The notes: generated by a model from the letters alone, not told the origin. A DNA stretch of 64,000 bases from Pacificibacter marinus (GCF_018860665.1 NZ_JAHKPK010000014.1:109621-173620); one strand, 5' to 3'. Shown: positions 9,740 through 20,151, numbered from the stretch's first letter. Numbers and translations: made by a program.

Positions 9740-11100
9740 AACGCGTCTCCCCGTACATCCAGAACTGATACGTTATGGCCTTTAGACTCGGCAAAGACGC
9801 GTTTTAACATGTTTTGCGCTGTTGTTTGGCGGTATGTGGCCGAGGCGCGCATGTCCGTCATCGGTTGATAATCTTGATCGAAGGCAGGCAAGGCGGCATC
9901 AATCGTCGTGTTTGTCCAAGGCTTGCCGATAAGTGCCGCCTCAACACAGGTCGCGCGTTTGGGCGTGCCTGCCATGCCGCCAAAGGCGATGCAGGCGTTG
10001 GTGACAGTACCATCTGTGACGGTGATATTGAATGCGCCGCAAACGGCGGAAATGTCTTGATCAAAGCGTTTGGACAATTTGTAGACACGCAGATCAGTCA
10101 AGCCAGCTTTGGGCACTGTGATATGAGTTACAAACTCAGAGGCGGCACGGTCTTGTTTGCCGTATTCAATAAAGAAATCTTCCAGCGCAATCGTGCGACT
10201 GTCTTCACCGCAGCGCAGCGTGATGGTCGCTCCCAAAGCGATCAGCGGCGGTGGGCTGTCACCGATGGGCGATCCGTTGGCGATATTACCGCCAAGGGTC
10301 GCTGCCGCGCGCACTTGTTTCGATGAAAACCGGCGGAACATTTCAGATAAGGAGGGGCAAGATTGCGCGAAAAGCGGTCCTAAGTCTGCGATTGGGGTCA
10401 TGGCGCCAATCACATAGGACTCGGGTGTTTCAGTGATCCCCTTGAGGTCACGCACGCCGCCGAGAAAAATCACGTCGTCTAAGTTGCGTAATTGCTTCGT
10501 CACCCATAGGCCCACGTCTGTCGCGCCTGCAATCAAGGTCGCGTTGGGATGCATCGCGTAAACTGCGGCCAATTCGTCAACAGATTCGGGCCGTTCGGCC
10601 AAAGCAGGAACATCAAACGGGACAGGCTGAGGTTTCGGGGCAGGAGCGATCTGTGCCGCTTTCTCAGCCGCGCGCAAAATGGGCGCATAGCCTGTGCAAC
10701 GACACAAGTTTCCTGCCAAAGCATCCTCAATATCCGTGTCCCCCGCAGCGTGCGCCGCAGCCAAAGACATGACGATACCGGGGGTGCAAAAACCGCATTG
10801 TGACCCGTGCTCATCAATCATCGCTTGTTGCACTGGATGCAATGCGCCTTTGGGGGCAAGCCCTTCGACCGTTGTGATGGATTTGCCGTGCAGTTGCGGC
10901 ATAAGCAAAATACAGGCGTTCAGGGCCTTTGGTCCGGCTTCATCTTCCACAATCACCGTACAGGCCCCGCAGTCGCCCTCGTTACAGCCTTCTTTGGTGC
11001 CTGTCAGTTTGCGCGTTTCGCGCAAATAGTCCAGCAATGTGTCCGTCGCGTTTTGCGATGTGGTCACACGTGTTCCGTTGAGGTTGAAAGTGATCTCCAT
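9736..11100 (-). CDS. xdhA: xanthine dehydrogenase, FeS/FAD small subunit
   Basis: The 454-residue electron-transfer subunit passes electrons from the Mo site via two [2Fe-2S] clusters to FAD and NAD+. The plant-type ferredoxin motif KEGCNEGDCGAC lies near residue 40, the second cluster uses CGFCTPG and NLCRCTGY at about 100-140, and the FAD domain has LIAGATDVG and TLGGNIANGSP. I take the ATG at 11100 (MEITFNLNG) with GCAGG upstream; the longer frame to 11199 lacks family support. It is first in the operon, so the promoter should lie in 11101-11323, a region shared with divergent dnaE. Confidence 0.95.
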   Translation of the reverse strand: MEITFNLNGTRVTTSQNATDTLLDYLRETRKLTGTKEGCNEGDCGACTVIVEDEAGPKALNACILLMPQLHGKSITTVEGLAPKGALHPVQQAMIDEHGSQCGFCTPGIVMSLAAAHAAGDTDIEDALAGNLCRCTGYAPILRAAEKAAQIAPAPKPQPVPFDVPALAERPESVDELAAVYAMHPNATLIAGATDVGLWVTKQLRNLDDVIFLGGVRDLKGITETPESYVIGAMTPIADLGPLFAQSCPSLSEMFRRFSSKQVRAAATLGGNIANGSPIGDSPPPLIALGATITLRCGEDSRTIALEDFFIEYGKQDRAASEFVTHITVPKAGLTDLRVYKLSKRFDQDISAVCGAFNITVTDGTVTNACIAFGGMAGTPKRATCVEAALIGKPWTNTTIDAALPAFDQDYQPMTDMRASATYRQTTAQNMLKRVFAESKGHNVSVLDVRGDAL

Positions 11101-11323
11101 GTGGTCGACCTGCCGCTTTCTTTTGATATGAAGCGCATCCGATGCGGCGGAAAATGCGGCTCTTTTGTACAGCAAACGTGCGCTTTGGTCTTTTTGCAAG
11201 GGATTCGGTTAAACATTTCGCTCAATGATTGTCCTTTTGGTCAAATAATGAGCGAAATTGCAGAATGTCACGAGAGTGATTTTACACTTGGCCCCGCCTG
11301 CCTGCTTCATGTACCTTGCCCAA

Positions 11324-14300
11324 ATGAGCACACCCACATTTATTCATTTGCGCACCCATACCGAATATTCGCTTCTTGAGGGCGCATTGCGGTTGAAGAA
11401 ACTCAGCGGCATGGTCGCTGAAATGGGGATGCCCGCCGTCGCTGTTACGGACACCAACAATCTATTTTGCGCGTTGGAGTTTTCCGAATATGCCTCTGGC
11501 GCGGGCGTGCAACCCATCGTTGGCTGTCAGGTGGATCTGGCCTTTGATAAGCCTGCCCCCGGTGAACAACTTCGCGCCCCTGCGCCCGTTGTTTTATTGG
11601 CCAAAAACGAGACGGGGTATGAGCATCTGATGAAGCTCAATTCCTGTTTGTATGTCGACAACAAAGACCAGTTGCCACAGGTCACAGTGGAGGAGCTGGA
11701 GCAATACTCAGGTGGATTGATTTGTCTGACTGGCGGTGCAGATGGTCCTTTGGGGCAATTGATCCAAGCCAGCCAGTTGCCAAAAGCAAAGGCGTTGGTT
11801 GACCGCTTGAAGGCGATTTTTGGTGATCGCTTGTATATGGAATTGCAGCGCCATCCAGGCGAAAATGGCCAATATACACTGGGTGAAATGGCGACAGAGC
11901 AATGGTTCGTCGAGACGGCCTATGCGATGGACATCCCGCTTGTGGCGACCAACGATGTGTATTTTCCCAAAACCGAAATGTTCGAGGCCCATGACGCCTT
12001 GATCTGTATCGGCGCTGGCGCTTATGTGGATCAATCAGAGCCGCGCCGCCGTTTGACGCCGCAGCATTATTTCAAAAGCCCTGCTGAAATGGCGGCCCTG
12101 TTTGCCGATCTACCTGAGGCGATTGAAAACACGGTAGAGATTGCCAAACGCTGCGCGTTCAAAACCTATAAACGCGATCCGATTTTGCCGAAATTTGCCG
12201 ATGACGAGGTCGCCGAATTGCGCCGTCAGGCCGAAGAAGGCTTGCGCAATCGCTTGGCCATTATTCCTCACGCCGTTGAGGTCTCTGAATACGAAGCGCG
12301 TTTGGATTTCGAACTTAAAATCATCGAGGGCATGGGCTTTCCGGGGTATTTCTTGATCGTTGCCGACTTTATCAAATGGGCGAAAGATCAGGGCATTCCT
12401 GTTGGACCGGGCCGTGGGTCTGGTGCGGGGTCGCTTGTGGCTTATGCGCTGCTGATCACTGACCTTGATCCTTTGCGCTATTCTTTGCTGTTCGAACGGT
12501 TCTTGAACCCTGAACGTGTGTCCATGCCCGATTTCGATATCGACTTTTGCATGGATCGCCGCGAAGAGGTGATCCGCTATGTGCAAGAAAAATATGGCCG
12601 CGACAAAGTTGGTCAGATCATCACGTTTGGTGCGCTGTTGTCGAAAGCTGCTGTGCGTGACATCGGTCGTGTATTGCAGATGCCATACGGGCAGGTGGAT
12701 CGCCTGTCGAAATTGATTCCCGTTGAGGGCGTCAAACCTGTCTCGATTGAGCAGGCACTCAAAGACGAACCGCGTTTGCGTGAAGAGGCGAAAAACGAAG
12801 AGGTTGTGGACCGCCTTTTGACATACGGCCAACAGGTCGAAGGCTTGCTGCGCAACGCGTCAACCCACGCGGCGGGTGTTGTGATCGCGGACCGACCCAC
12901 AGATCAACTGGTGCCGCTTTATCAAGACCCGCGCTCTGACATGCCTGCCACCCAGTTCAACATGAAATGGGTCGAGCAAGCCGGTCTGGTGAAGTTTGAC
13001 TTTTTGGGCCTGAAGACCCTCACAGTCATTCAGTCAGCGATGAACCTGATTTTCAAAAACGGACGCCCCTTGCATGTCGATGCGGCAGGCAACACGCTTT
13101 ACGAGCCAGCGAAGGGTGGTGAAAATCAAATCAACTTGATTCCGCTGGACGACGAGAAAACCTATAAGCTCTATTCTGACGCCAAAACCGTGGCTGTGTT
13201 TCAGGTGGAAAGCTCTGGCATGATGTCCGCATTGCGCCAAATGAAACCCACCTGTATCGAAGACGTCGTGGCGCTTGTGGCGCTTTATCGGCCTGGTCCG
13301 ATGGAAAACATTCCAACCTACTGTGAAGTGAAAAACGGCACCAAAGAACTTGAGTCCGTTCATCCGTCGATTGATCACATTCTGGCCGAAACCCAAGGAA
13401 TCATCGTCTACCAAGAACAGGTGATGCAGATCGCGCAGGTCATGGCGGGCTATTCCCTTGGTGGTGCGGATTTGCTGCGGCGTGCGATGGGTAAAAAGAT
13501 CAAGGAGGCGATGGACGCAGAGCGTCCGAAATTCGAGGCCGGTGCCGCCAAAAACGGTGTGCCTGCCAAGAAGGCCTCTGAGGTCTTCGATCTTTTGGAG
13601 AAATTCGCCAACTACGGATTCAACAAATCCCACGCGGCGGCCTATGCGGTTGTGTCCTACCAAACGGGCTGGCTGAAAGCGAACCATCCGGTTGAATTTA
13701 TGGCCGGTGTGATGAACTGCGATATCCACTTGACGGACAAACTGTCCGTCTTTGCCGAAGAGGTGAAGCGCGGTTTGAATGTCGAAATCATTCCGCCGTG
13801 TATCAACCGCTCTTTGGCGACATTCGATGTGGTGGATCAAAAGCTGGTCTACGCGCTGGGCGCTTTGAAAAACGTCGGCGGCGATGCGATGCAATTGATT
13901 GTCGATGCGCGTGTGGAAGGTGGCAAGGACTTCGTTACCCTGTTCGATTTCGCCCGTAGGGTGGACATCAAACGGGTCGGCAAGCGCCCGCTGGAAATGC
14001 TGGCGCGGGCTGGCGCTTTTGACCAGCTTGATAGCAATCGTCGCCGTGTGTTCGACAGTCTTGATGGTCTGGTGCAATATTCCGCTGCGATCCACGAACA
14101 AAAGGCCTCAAATCAGGTGTCTTTGTTTGGGGAAGCGGGGGATGATTTGCCAGAGCCACGCCTGTCGCCTGTCAATGATTGGGTGTCGTCCGAACGTCTG
14201 ATGGAAGAACAAAAAGCCATCGGGTTCTTCTTGTCTGGTCACCCGCTGGATGATTACGCTGCAGCTTTAAAGCGTAAAAAGGTCAAAACCATAGCCGAAG

Positions 14301-14845
14301 CTGAAGCCCAAGCGCAGCGTGACGGTGCGGCTGTGGTGCAGGTTGGCGTCATGGTGTCGGGTTTCCGCGAGATGAAGTCGTCCAAGGGCAATCGTTATTT
14401 CCGGATGAATATTTCGGACAGCACCGGACAGATTTCGGGCATCGCTATGTTCGCGCGCAAGGTCGAAGATTTGATGGCGGCCCGCGCGGTGTTTGAGCAA
14501 ACGGATAAAGTCGTGGCCACATTGGAAGCCAAGTTCAATGACGGACAATTTGATCCGACGATTCGCTCTGTCGCTGTAATGGAAACCGTGGTGGCCGATG
14601 CCGGTGCGGCGGGGCTTAAGATTTTCTGTGACGAAGTGAATGCGGTCAGCACCGTGAACGATTTGTTAACCCGCGTGACCGCTGAGGCCAAATCCCGCCC
14701 CAAAGGCATGATCAGTTTTTGCTTGATGGGCGATGGTCTGCCCGGCGAAGTGGACATTGACGTTGATCAACCATTCCATATAACCCCCGAGATTAAAGGC
14801 GCCATAAAGTCGCTGGACGGGGTTGTCATGGTGGAGGACTATTGA
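11324..14845 (+). CDS. dnaE: DNA polymerase III alpha subunit
   Basis: The 1,173-residue replicative polymerase. From the N-terminus: a PHP domain (HLRTHTEYSLLEGA near residue 10), the polymerase core with GPGRGSGAGS near residue 365 and the catalytic PDFDIDF near 400, a helix-hairpin-helix/finger region, and a C-terminal OB fold (GVMVSGFREMKS). The start is ATG 11324 (MSTPTFIHL); the open frame continues upstream to 11258 without family similarity. The stop overlaps the start of the following lipoprotein gene. Complete and normal in length. Confidence 0.97.
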   Translation: MSTPTFIHLRTHTEYSLLEGALRLKKLSGMVAEMGMPAVAVTDTNNLFCALEFSEYASGAGVQPIVGCQVDLAFDKPAPGEQLRAPAPVVLLAKNETGYEHLMKLNSCLYVDNKDQLPQVTVEELEQYSGGLICLTGGADGPLGQLIQASQLPKAKALVDRLKAIFGDRLYMELQRHPGENGQYTLGEMATEQWFVETAYAMDIPLVATNDVYFPKTEMFEAHDALICIGAGAYVDQSEPRRRLTPQHYFKSPAEMAALFADLPEAIENTVEIAKRCAFKTYKRDPILPKFADDEVAELRRQAEEGLRNRLAIIPHAVEVSEYEARLDFELKIIEGMGFPGYFLIVADFIKWAKDQGIPVGPGRGSGAGSLVAYALLITDLDPLRYSLLFERFLNPERVSMPDFDIDFCMDRREEVIRYVQEKYGRDKVGQIITFGALLSKAAVRDIGRVLQMPYGQVDRLSKLIPVEGVKPVSIEQALKDEPRLREEAKNEEVVDRLLTYGQQVEGLLRNASTHAAGVVIADRPTDQLVPLYQDPRSDMPATQFNMKWVEQAGLVKFDFLGLKTLTVIQSAMNLIFKNGRPLHVDAAGNTLYEPAKGGENQINLIPLDDEKTYKLYSDAKTVAVFQVESSGMMSALRQMKPTCIEDVVALVALYRPGPMENIPTYCEVKNGTKELESVHPSIDHILAETQGIIVYQEQVMQIAQVMAGYSLGGADLLRRAMGKKIKEAMDAERPKFEAGAAKNGVPAKKASEVFDLLEKFANYGFNKSHAAAYAVVSYQTGWLKANHPVEFMAGVMNCDIHLTDKLSVFAEEVKRGLNVEIIPPCINRSLATFDVVDQKLVYALGALKNVGGDAMQLIVDARVEGGKDFVTLFDFARRVDIKRVGKRPLEMLARAGAFDQLDSNRRRVFDSLDGLVQYSAAIHEQKASNQVSLFGEAGDDLPEPRLSPVNDWVSSERLMEEQKAIGFFLSGHPLDDYAAALKRKKVKTIAEAEAQAQRDGAAVVQVGVMVSGFREMKSSKGNRYFRMNISDSTGQISGIAMFARKVEDLMAARAVFEQTDKVVATLEAKFNDGQFDPTIRSVAVMETVVADAGAAGLKIFCDEVNAVSTVNDLLTRVTAEAKSRPKGMISFCLMGDGLPGEVDIDVDQPFHITPEIKGAIKSLDGVVMVEDY

Positions 14846-15978
14846 TGCGCGCATTGGGGGCTATTGCAGTCGTTGTGGTGTTGCCGGCGTGCCAAATGGG
14901 CCTGCCTGTCGCGCAAAGCAGTGTCGAGAGTAAAGCACTTGTTGCTGTGGATGATTCCACTGTCGAAACCGATTTAGCTGCGGCTTTTGAACAGGCAGCA
15001 CTGGCCGCGCAAACCGATGCAGCACCTGAGAGAAAAAGCTTTTTGGGGTTTTTAAAGCCTAAGCCGCAACCCGCACTCGCGGTTCTGGCTGGAACGGATA
15101 TCGAGGTTGTGGATGGGGCCTCGGCTGCGGATGAAAACGCGAAACCGGATGCGATAACAGTCGCAGAGAATACGCCTCAATCGCAAGGCAGCGATCCTAT
15201 TCTTGAGACCACAACGCCTGTTAAATCGGGTCTGGGTGGGTTGTTCGGATTTTTGAAACCCAAGGCCACTGACGGTGTGACGCAGGCAGCGCTTAAGGCC
15301 CCTGTGCCGGATACGCCGCAAGATTTAAATGAAGCGCCGAGCCTTGCGCCTGATGATCTAACTGACGTGATCCCACAGGCAGAGACGGTGATTGAACCTG
15401 AATTGGCCCCCGACACACAAGCATTGCCTAGAAAACCACTATTCGGCTTTCTAAAGCCCAAAGATGGATCGACGAAGGCCAATAAATCGCATTCGACAGT
15501 CGCAGTCGGCGAAGTTTTGCCCTTTGGGACCGTTGGTATTTCCTGCGAAGCGCGCCCAAAGGACATGGGCAAACAGGTGGACCAGTTCCCCAGTTCAGGG
15601 GCACCCACTTGGCAAATTTTTGATACAGACCCCTCAAGCACCGCCCCGCGTACGCAGTTCATTACTGGGTTCAAAGATGGCTGTGCGCGTCAAGTGACCG
15701 CCGCATTGATCTTGTTTGGCTCGCCCAGTCTGCACGAAGTCCATCGCTATTCCAAAGCGCGCTCGAAAGTGTCTTGGTCAAAGGCTGACAACAGTTATGA
15801 GACTATAAAATCAAAAGTTTGCAGCGTTGGACGCAAAACCCCGTGCCCGTCAGGCAAAGTGGATAAACTTGAAAAGCATATGGCGTTTGTTTCCGTTTAC
15901 AAACAGTTTGGCGATGCCAAAGGTTGGCTTGAACTGCTGCTGCATGACGGAAAAATAGAAACCAAAGAGCTGCGATAG
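14845..15978 (+). CDS. putative lipoprotein with three FGFLKPK repeats
   Basis: A 377-residue protein I do not recognise by function. The N-terminus is a lipoprotein signal ending in LPAC, with the lipid-modified cysteine at residue 16. The middle is acidic, Pro/Ala-rich and low in complexity, and holds three near-copies of F-x-GFLKPK at about residues 65, 130 and 197, a regular spacing of about 66 residues. The C-terminal 170 residues look folded and contain several cysteines, suggesting a periplasmic domain. The ATG shares its A with the dnaE TGA, so it is co-transcribed with dnaE. Confidence 0.75.
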   Translation: MRALGAIAVVVVLPACQMGLPVAQSSVESKALVAVDDSTVETDLAAAFEQAALAAQTDAAPERKSFLGFLKPKPQPALAVLAGTDIEVVDGASAADENAKPDAITVAENTPQSQGSDPILETTTPVKSGLGGLFGFLKPKATDGVTQAALKAPVPDTPQDLNEAPSLAPDDLTDVIPQAETVIEPELAPDTQALPRKPLFGFLKPKDGSTKANKSHSTVAVGEVLPFGTVGISCEARPKDMGKQVDQFPSSGAPTWQIFDTDPSSTAPRTQFITGFKDGCARQVTAALILFGSPSLHEVHRYSKARSKVSWSKADNSYETIKSKVCSVGRKTPCPSGKVDKLEKHMAFVSVYKQFGDAKGWLELLLHDGKIETKELR

Positions 15979-16000
15979 GGTCTGAGAACCGCCAATGGGC

Positions 16001-16237
16001 TTACCAATGCGGCGGGCGTTGATCGGCCAAGGCCACGGTGCCGCCGCCATCTGCTTCGCGGCCTGCTTCACGTTGCATCAACATGGCCAAACGACGGGTC
16101 GAGACCTCGATCACCTGCTCTTGGCGCGCGACGACATCTGACAATTCCTCGACGGTTTTGGTCAAATGCGCGACCTGTTCCTCGAGCGCCATCATGCGGA
16201 TCTCGGATGTGTCTGTATCGCTTGCGTGCTCAGTCAT
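16001..16237 (-). CDS. slyX: SlyX family protein
   Basis: A small cytoplasmic coiled-coil protein of 78 residues. The heptad-rich segment MMALEEQVAHLTKTVEELSDVV is the SlyX family hallmark, and the C-terminus has the usual aromatic/proline end (RPPHW). I choose ATG 16237 because AAAGGA lies at good distance upstream; the open frame to 16312 adds a non-conserved leader. It is divergent from hisS. The family's molecular function is not established. Confidence 0.85.
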   Translation of the reverse strand: MTEHASDTDTSEIRMMALEEQVAHLTKTVEELSDVVARQEQVIEVSTRRLAMLMQREAGREADGGGTVALADQRPPHW

Positions 16238-16419
16238 CTGTGTCGTCCTTTGAGGATCGTGGGTTTGAACATTGTGTAACTTAGGTGAAATCATCAGGGA
16301 TTTCACCCCCAATTCGCGCCAATTGCTTGCTCTGATCCCCCCCTTGGGCTATGCCGCGCGCAAGTGCAACCACAAGTGCAGTAAGCAACGCTGCGCCGTG
16401 AGACCTCAGGAGCTGCCCC

Positions 16420-17919
16420 ATGGCAAAGCCCAAAAAGACCCCACGCCCCAAGGCCATTACGCCAAAGGGCTTTCGTGATTACTTTGGCGTAGAAGTGAGC
16501 GAGCGCAAAGCGATGCTCGATCAGATTGCCGAAGTGTATCATTTATACGGGTTTGAGGCGCTGGAAACCTCTGCCGTTGAAACGGTCGAGGCCTTGGGGA
16601 AATTCTTGCCCGACGTAGACCGCCCCAACGAGGGCGTGTTCGCGTGGCAAGAGGATGCGGATCTTGAAAAGCCCGGCGATTGGATGGCCTTGCGCTACGA
16701 TATGACTGCGCCGCTTGCGCGCGTCGCGGCGCAATACCGCAATGATTTGCCGTCGCCTTACCGCCGTTTTGCGATGGGCCCTGTGTGGCGCAATGAAAAA
16801 CCTGGACCCGGTCGGTTCCGTCAGTTTTACCAATGTGATGCGGACACAGTTGGTGCGCCGAGTGTGGCTGCCGATGCCGAGATTTGTTCCATGCTGGCGG
16901 ACACCTTGGAAAAAGTTGGCATTCCGCGCGGGGATTACATTATTCGCGTGAACAACCGCAAAGTTCTGGATGGTGTGCTTGAGGCCGCTGGCCTGCCTGA
17001 TACAGAAGAATTTGCCTCTGTGCGCGGCATCGTTCTGCGCACAATCGACAAACACGACAAATTTGGCGACGCGGGCGTTATGGCGCTTTTGACCGACGGT
17101 CGTAAAGATGACAGTGGCGATTTTACCGAAGGTGCCGGACTTGAGCGCGCACAGGTCGAATTGATCTTGGGCTTTGTGAATGGTCGCCAAGACGACAACG
17201 CGGGCACCATCGCGCGGCTTGCAACCTTGGTTGAGGGCTCGCAAACGGGTGTGACAGGTGTTGATGAATTGCGCCAGATTGCGGACCTTCTTGAGGGGCA
17301 GGGCTATGGTCCTGATCGCATCGTGATCGACCCGTCTGTTGTGCGCGGTCTTGGGTACTACACTGGGCCTGTCTACGAGGCCGAGCTGACGTTCCAAATT
17401 GAGGACGAAAAAGGCCGCGTGCGTGATTTTGGCTCTGTCGCGGGGGGCGGTCGTTATGACGATCTGGTCAAACGTTTCACGGGACAAGAAGTGCCAGCTA
17501 CGGGCGTTTCGATTGGGGTTGATCGCCTGCTGGCCGCTCTGCGCGCCAAAGGCCGTATGAATGACGCGCCGGCTGGGCCTGTTGTGGTCACGGTGATGGA
17601 TAAAGCGCGTATGGGCGATTACATGCAGATGGTGCGTGAATTGCGTGATGCGGGTATTCGCGCTGAGGTTTACTTGGGCAACCCCAAGAACTTTGGCAAC
17701 CAGTTGAAATACGCGGACAAACGCATGAGCCCCGTTGCGATCATCCAAGGTGGTGACGAACAAGAACGCGGCGTCATCCAAATCAAAGACCTGATCTTGG
17801 GCGCGAAACTGGCTGAAAACGCCACGCTTGAAGAATGGAAAGAACGTCCCTCGCAATATGAAGTGCCGTGCGGCGACATGATCGCTAAGGTCCGTGAAAT
17901 CATCGAGATGTATTCCTAA
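16420..17919 (+). CDS. hisS: histidyl-tRNA synthetase
   Basis: The 499-residue class II synthetase charges tRNA-His. The N-terminus has PKGFRDYFG, motif 2 is visible as [15 protein letters not shown] near residue 127, and the histidine-binding [13 protein letters not shown] lies near 310 with GGGRYDDL following. A C-terminal anticodon-binding domain is present. AGGAG precedes the ATG by 8 nt. The stop overlaps hisZ as TAATG, so synthetase and histidine-biosynthesis genes form one operon. Confidence 0.97.
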   Translation: MAKPKKTPRPKAITPKGFRDYFGVEVSERKAMLDQIAEVYHLYGFEALETSAVETVEALGKFLPDVDRPNEGVFAWQEDADLEKPGDWMALRYDMTAPLARVAAQYRNDLPSPYRRFAMGPVWRNEKPGPGRFRQFYQCDADTVGAPSVAADAEICSMLADTLEKVGIPRGDYIIRVNNRKVLDGVLEAAGLPDTEEFASVRGIVLRTIDKHDKFGDAGVMALLTDGRKDDSGDFTEGAGLERAQVELILGFVNGRQDDNAGTIARLATLVEGSQTGVTGVDELRQIADLLEGQGYGPDRIVIDPSVVRGLGYYTGPVYEAELTFQIEDEKGRVRDFGSVAGGGRYDDLVKRFTGQEVPATGVSIGVDRLLAALRAKGRMNDAPAGPVVVTVMDKARMGDYMQMVRELRDAGIRAEVYLGNPKNFGNQLKYADKRMSPVAIIQGGDEQERGVIQIKDLILGAKLAENATLEEWKERPSQYEVPCGDMIAKVREIIEMYS

Positions 17920-19019
17920 TGCCGTTGAAAACGATGCCAAAGTCCCGCGTTCGGGTCGAAGCTGCCCGCCTTAAGGCCTACTTTGAAACTCTGGGCGCTA
18001 TAGATGTCGAAACCGATATCTTGCTGCCTGCTGAGGTTCTGCTGGATCTCTACGGCGAAGACATTCGTCACCGCGCTTATGTGACCAATGACCCTGCGCG
18101 CGGCGAAATGATGTTGCGCCCCGATTTCACCGTGCCTGTGGTGCAAACGCATATGGACAGCGGCGCTGATCCTGCACGTTATACCTATGCAGGCGAAGTG
18201 TTTCGCAAGCAAGACGATCTGCTGGATCGCGCTGCTGAATACATTCAAGTCGGCTATGAGGTGTTTGACGGCAGCAATCCTGCGGCTGCCGATGCTGAAG
18301 TGTTCGCGGCTTTCTCTGACATTCTATCACCGCTAGGTTTGCGTGCAGCGACTGGCGATATCGGGATTTTGATGGCGGCTGTGCGCGGTCTTAAAACCAC
18401 CGAAACCCGTCGCAATGCTTTGCTGCGCCATATCTGGCGTCCGCGCCGTTTTCGCGCGCTGATGAACCGATATTCAGATAAAGGCGCCGAGATGCGCGAA
18501 GAAAACTTTGCCCGTGTGCGCGCCAATATGGCGGCCAACAATGCGCCAGCGATTGGATTGCGGACCGAAACCGAAATTTTGGATCGGGTTATGGCGCTGT
18601 CGACAGATGCGGCTGAACCCTCAATATCATCTAGCGAAATTGAACTGCTCAACGATATTCTGTCCCTCAAAGAAACCGTGCCCCATGTTTTGTCAGCCTT
18701 GCGTGATATCGCTGTGGATATGGACGCGATCTTACCCGCAGTGAATCAATTGCGCGCCCGCGTCGATGCGCTGGATGCACGCGGTGTTGATGTTGAAAAT
18801 CTTGAGTTTGAAACAGCTTATGGGCGCACATCGATGGAATATTACGATGGATTTGTCTTCGGGTTCTACGCCGAAGGTCGCGCCGATCTGCCCCCTGTGG
18901 CTACAGGCGGACGCTATGATGCTTTGACCTCGGTTCTGGGGCATGGGCGGTCTATTCCGGCAGTGGGGGGCGTGATGCGACCCGCGATGATTTTGGCTGT
19001 TCAGGAGGGTGCATTATGA
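17919..19019 (+). CDS. hisZ: ATP phosphoribosyltransferase regulatory subunit
   Basis: The 366-residue HisZ is a HisS-like paralogue without synthetase activity that binds short-form HisG and gives it histidine feedback control. It keeps the class II core (MLRPDFTVPVVQ, YTYAGEVFRKQ, TGGRYDAL near the C-terminus) but lacks the anticodon domain. It lies between hisS and hisG with 1-bp and 4-bp overlaps, the usual alphaproteobacterial order. Confidence 0.95.
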   Translation: MPLKTMPKSRVRVEAARLKAYFETLGAIDVETDILLPAEVLLDLYGEDIRHRAYVTNDPARGEMMLRPDFTVPVVQTHMDSGADPARYTYAGEVFRKQDDLLDRAAEYIQVGYEVFDGSNPAAADAEVFAAFSDILSPLGLRAATGDIGILMAAVRGLKTTETRRNALLRHIWRPRRFRALMNRYSDKGAEMREENFARVRANMAANNAPAIGLRTETEILDRVMALSTDAAEPSISSSEIELLNDILSLKETVPHVLSALRDIAVDMDAILPAVNQLRARVDALDARGVDVENLEFETAYGRTSMEYYDGFVFGFYAEGRADLPPVATGGRYDALTSVLGHGRSIPAVGGVMRPAMILAVQEGAL

Positions 19020-19714
19020 CCATAAAACTTGGTATCCCGTCCAAAGGCCGCTTGATGGACAAGACCTTTGATTGGTTTGCTGCGCGTGGAATCACGCTGA
19101 AACAAACCGGTGCAGAACGCGAATATTCTGGTGCTGTCGAAGGCATCGATGGGGTCGAGCTTGTGTTGCTTTCTGCCTCAGAAATCCCACGCGAACTGGC
19201 CGCTGGGCGTATCCATTTGGGTGTGACTGGGTCGGATTTGGTGCGTGACAAACTTGTAGGCTGGGACACTAAAATTGGTGAAATGTCAGTCATGGGTTTT
19301 GGCCACGCAGACTTGATTATTGCTGTGCCAAAAGCTTGGGTTGATGTGGATAATCTGGATGATCTGGATGCCGCCGCTTCGGCATTTCGCAAGCGTCACG
19401 GATTTCGCCTGCGCATTGCGACCAAGTATCACCACCTCGTGCACGAGTTTTTGAAAGCCAATGGCGTGGCTGATTATCAGCTGGTGGATTCTCAAGGGGC
19501 CACTGAGGGCACAGTGAAAAATCTAACCGCTGAAGCTGTGGCGGACATCACGTCGACAGGGGAAACCTTGCGGGCGAACCATCTTAAAATTCTGACTTGT
19601 GAACCTGTGCATAAATCTCAGGCGACTTTGTTTAAAAGCCGCACCGCGCCGTGGTCTGACGCGGATCGTGCAACAATGTTTGAATTGAAGCAAAAGCTGG
19701 AATTGGGTGACTGA
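19016..19714 (+). CDS. hisG: ATP phosphoribosyltransferase, short-form catalytic subunit
   Basis: HisG joins ATP and PRPP to give phosphoribosyl-ATP, the first step of histidine synthesis. At 232 residues it is the short form without the C-terminal regulatory domain, matching the presence of hisZ immediately upstream (ATGA overlap). The N-terminal GIPSKGRL, the LGVTGSDLVRD segment and the PRPP loop region near ITSTGETLRAN are visible. It is the last gene of the operon. Confidence 0.96.
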   Translation: MTIKLGIPSKGRLMDKTFDWFAARGITLKQTGAEREYSGAVEGIDGVELVLLSASEIPRELAAGRIHLGVTGSDLVRDKLVGWDTKIGEMSVMGFGHADLIIAVPKAWVDVDNLDDLDAAASAFRKRHGFRLRIATKYHHLVHEFLKANGVADYQLVDSQGATEGTVKNLTAEAVADITSTGETLRANHLKILTCEPVHKSQATLFKSRTAPWSDADRATMFELKQKLELGD

Positions 19715-19731
19715 TTGGATTAAAACAGACC

Positions 19732-20151
19732 TTAGAACAGGCCGAGGTCCGCTAAGGTTTGTGCCAATTCTGTCGGCAGCTCGTCTTCATGTTCGCGGCC
19801 CTTTGGCATATCGGCAGGTGCGTCTTCGGGTTTGAGGTAGCGCCAGCCTTGGAACGCACGACGGGGCGCGTTTTGCGTGCGGATCAAGGGCTTGGCCAAA
19901 ACAATACGACAACGTTTGATGCCATCGCCGCCATTGTATTCATCAAGGGCCAAGACCTCTTGTCGCGCTTGAATAACGCCTTTGATCACCCAATACAGCG
20001 AGCCGCCGTTTAACAACTGTGCCTCTTGTTTGGGCCGCATGCGCGTCACGTGGCCCGTGGCATCGCCCGATGTGGCCGAAATGTGTCTATCGAGATCATC
20101 AAAAGAATCGATGCCGACACAAAGCTTCACAAGATGTATGTGTTCTGGCAT
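19732..20151 (-). CDS. DUF1489 family protein
   Basis: A 139-residue cytoplasmic protein of unknown function, conserved in Alphaproteobacteria. Recognisable family stretches are the N-terminal HLVKLCVGIDS and the central GGSLYWVIKGVI followed by PRRAFQGWRYL. It converges on hisG with a 17-bp gap and is divergent from nrdJ, sharing a 113-bp promoter region. The sequence is intact and of typical length; I can assign no function. Confidence 0.8.
   Translation of the reverse strand: MPEHIHLVKLCVGIDSFDDLDRHISATSGDATGHVTRMRPKQEAQLLNGGSLYWVIKGVIQARQEVLALDEYNGGDGIKRCRIVLAKPLIRTQNAPRRAFQGWRYLKPEDAPADMPKGREHEDELPTELAQTLADLGLF

Noticed and set aside
9814..11379. Forward open frames across xdhA and its upstream region
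   Set aside because: They run antisense to a well-supported xdhA and lack recognisable motifs.
12110..12832. 240-residue reverse-strand open frame
   Set aside because: Antisense shadow of dnaE.
13034..14101. 355-residue reverse-strand open frame
   Set aside because: Antisense to dnaE, histidine-rich and without any family features.
16543..17940. 465-residue open frame on the reverse strand
   Set aside because: It is the antisense shadow of hisS; codon pattern and motifs belong to the forward gene.
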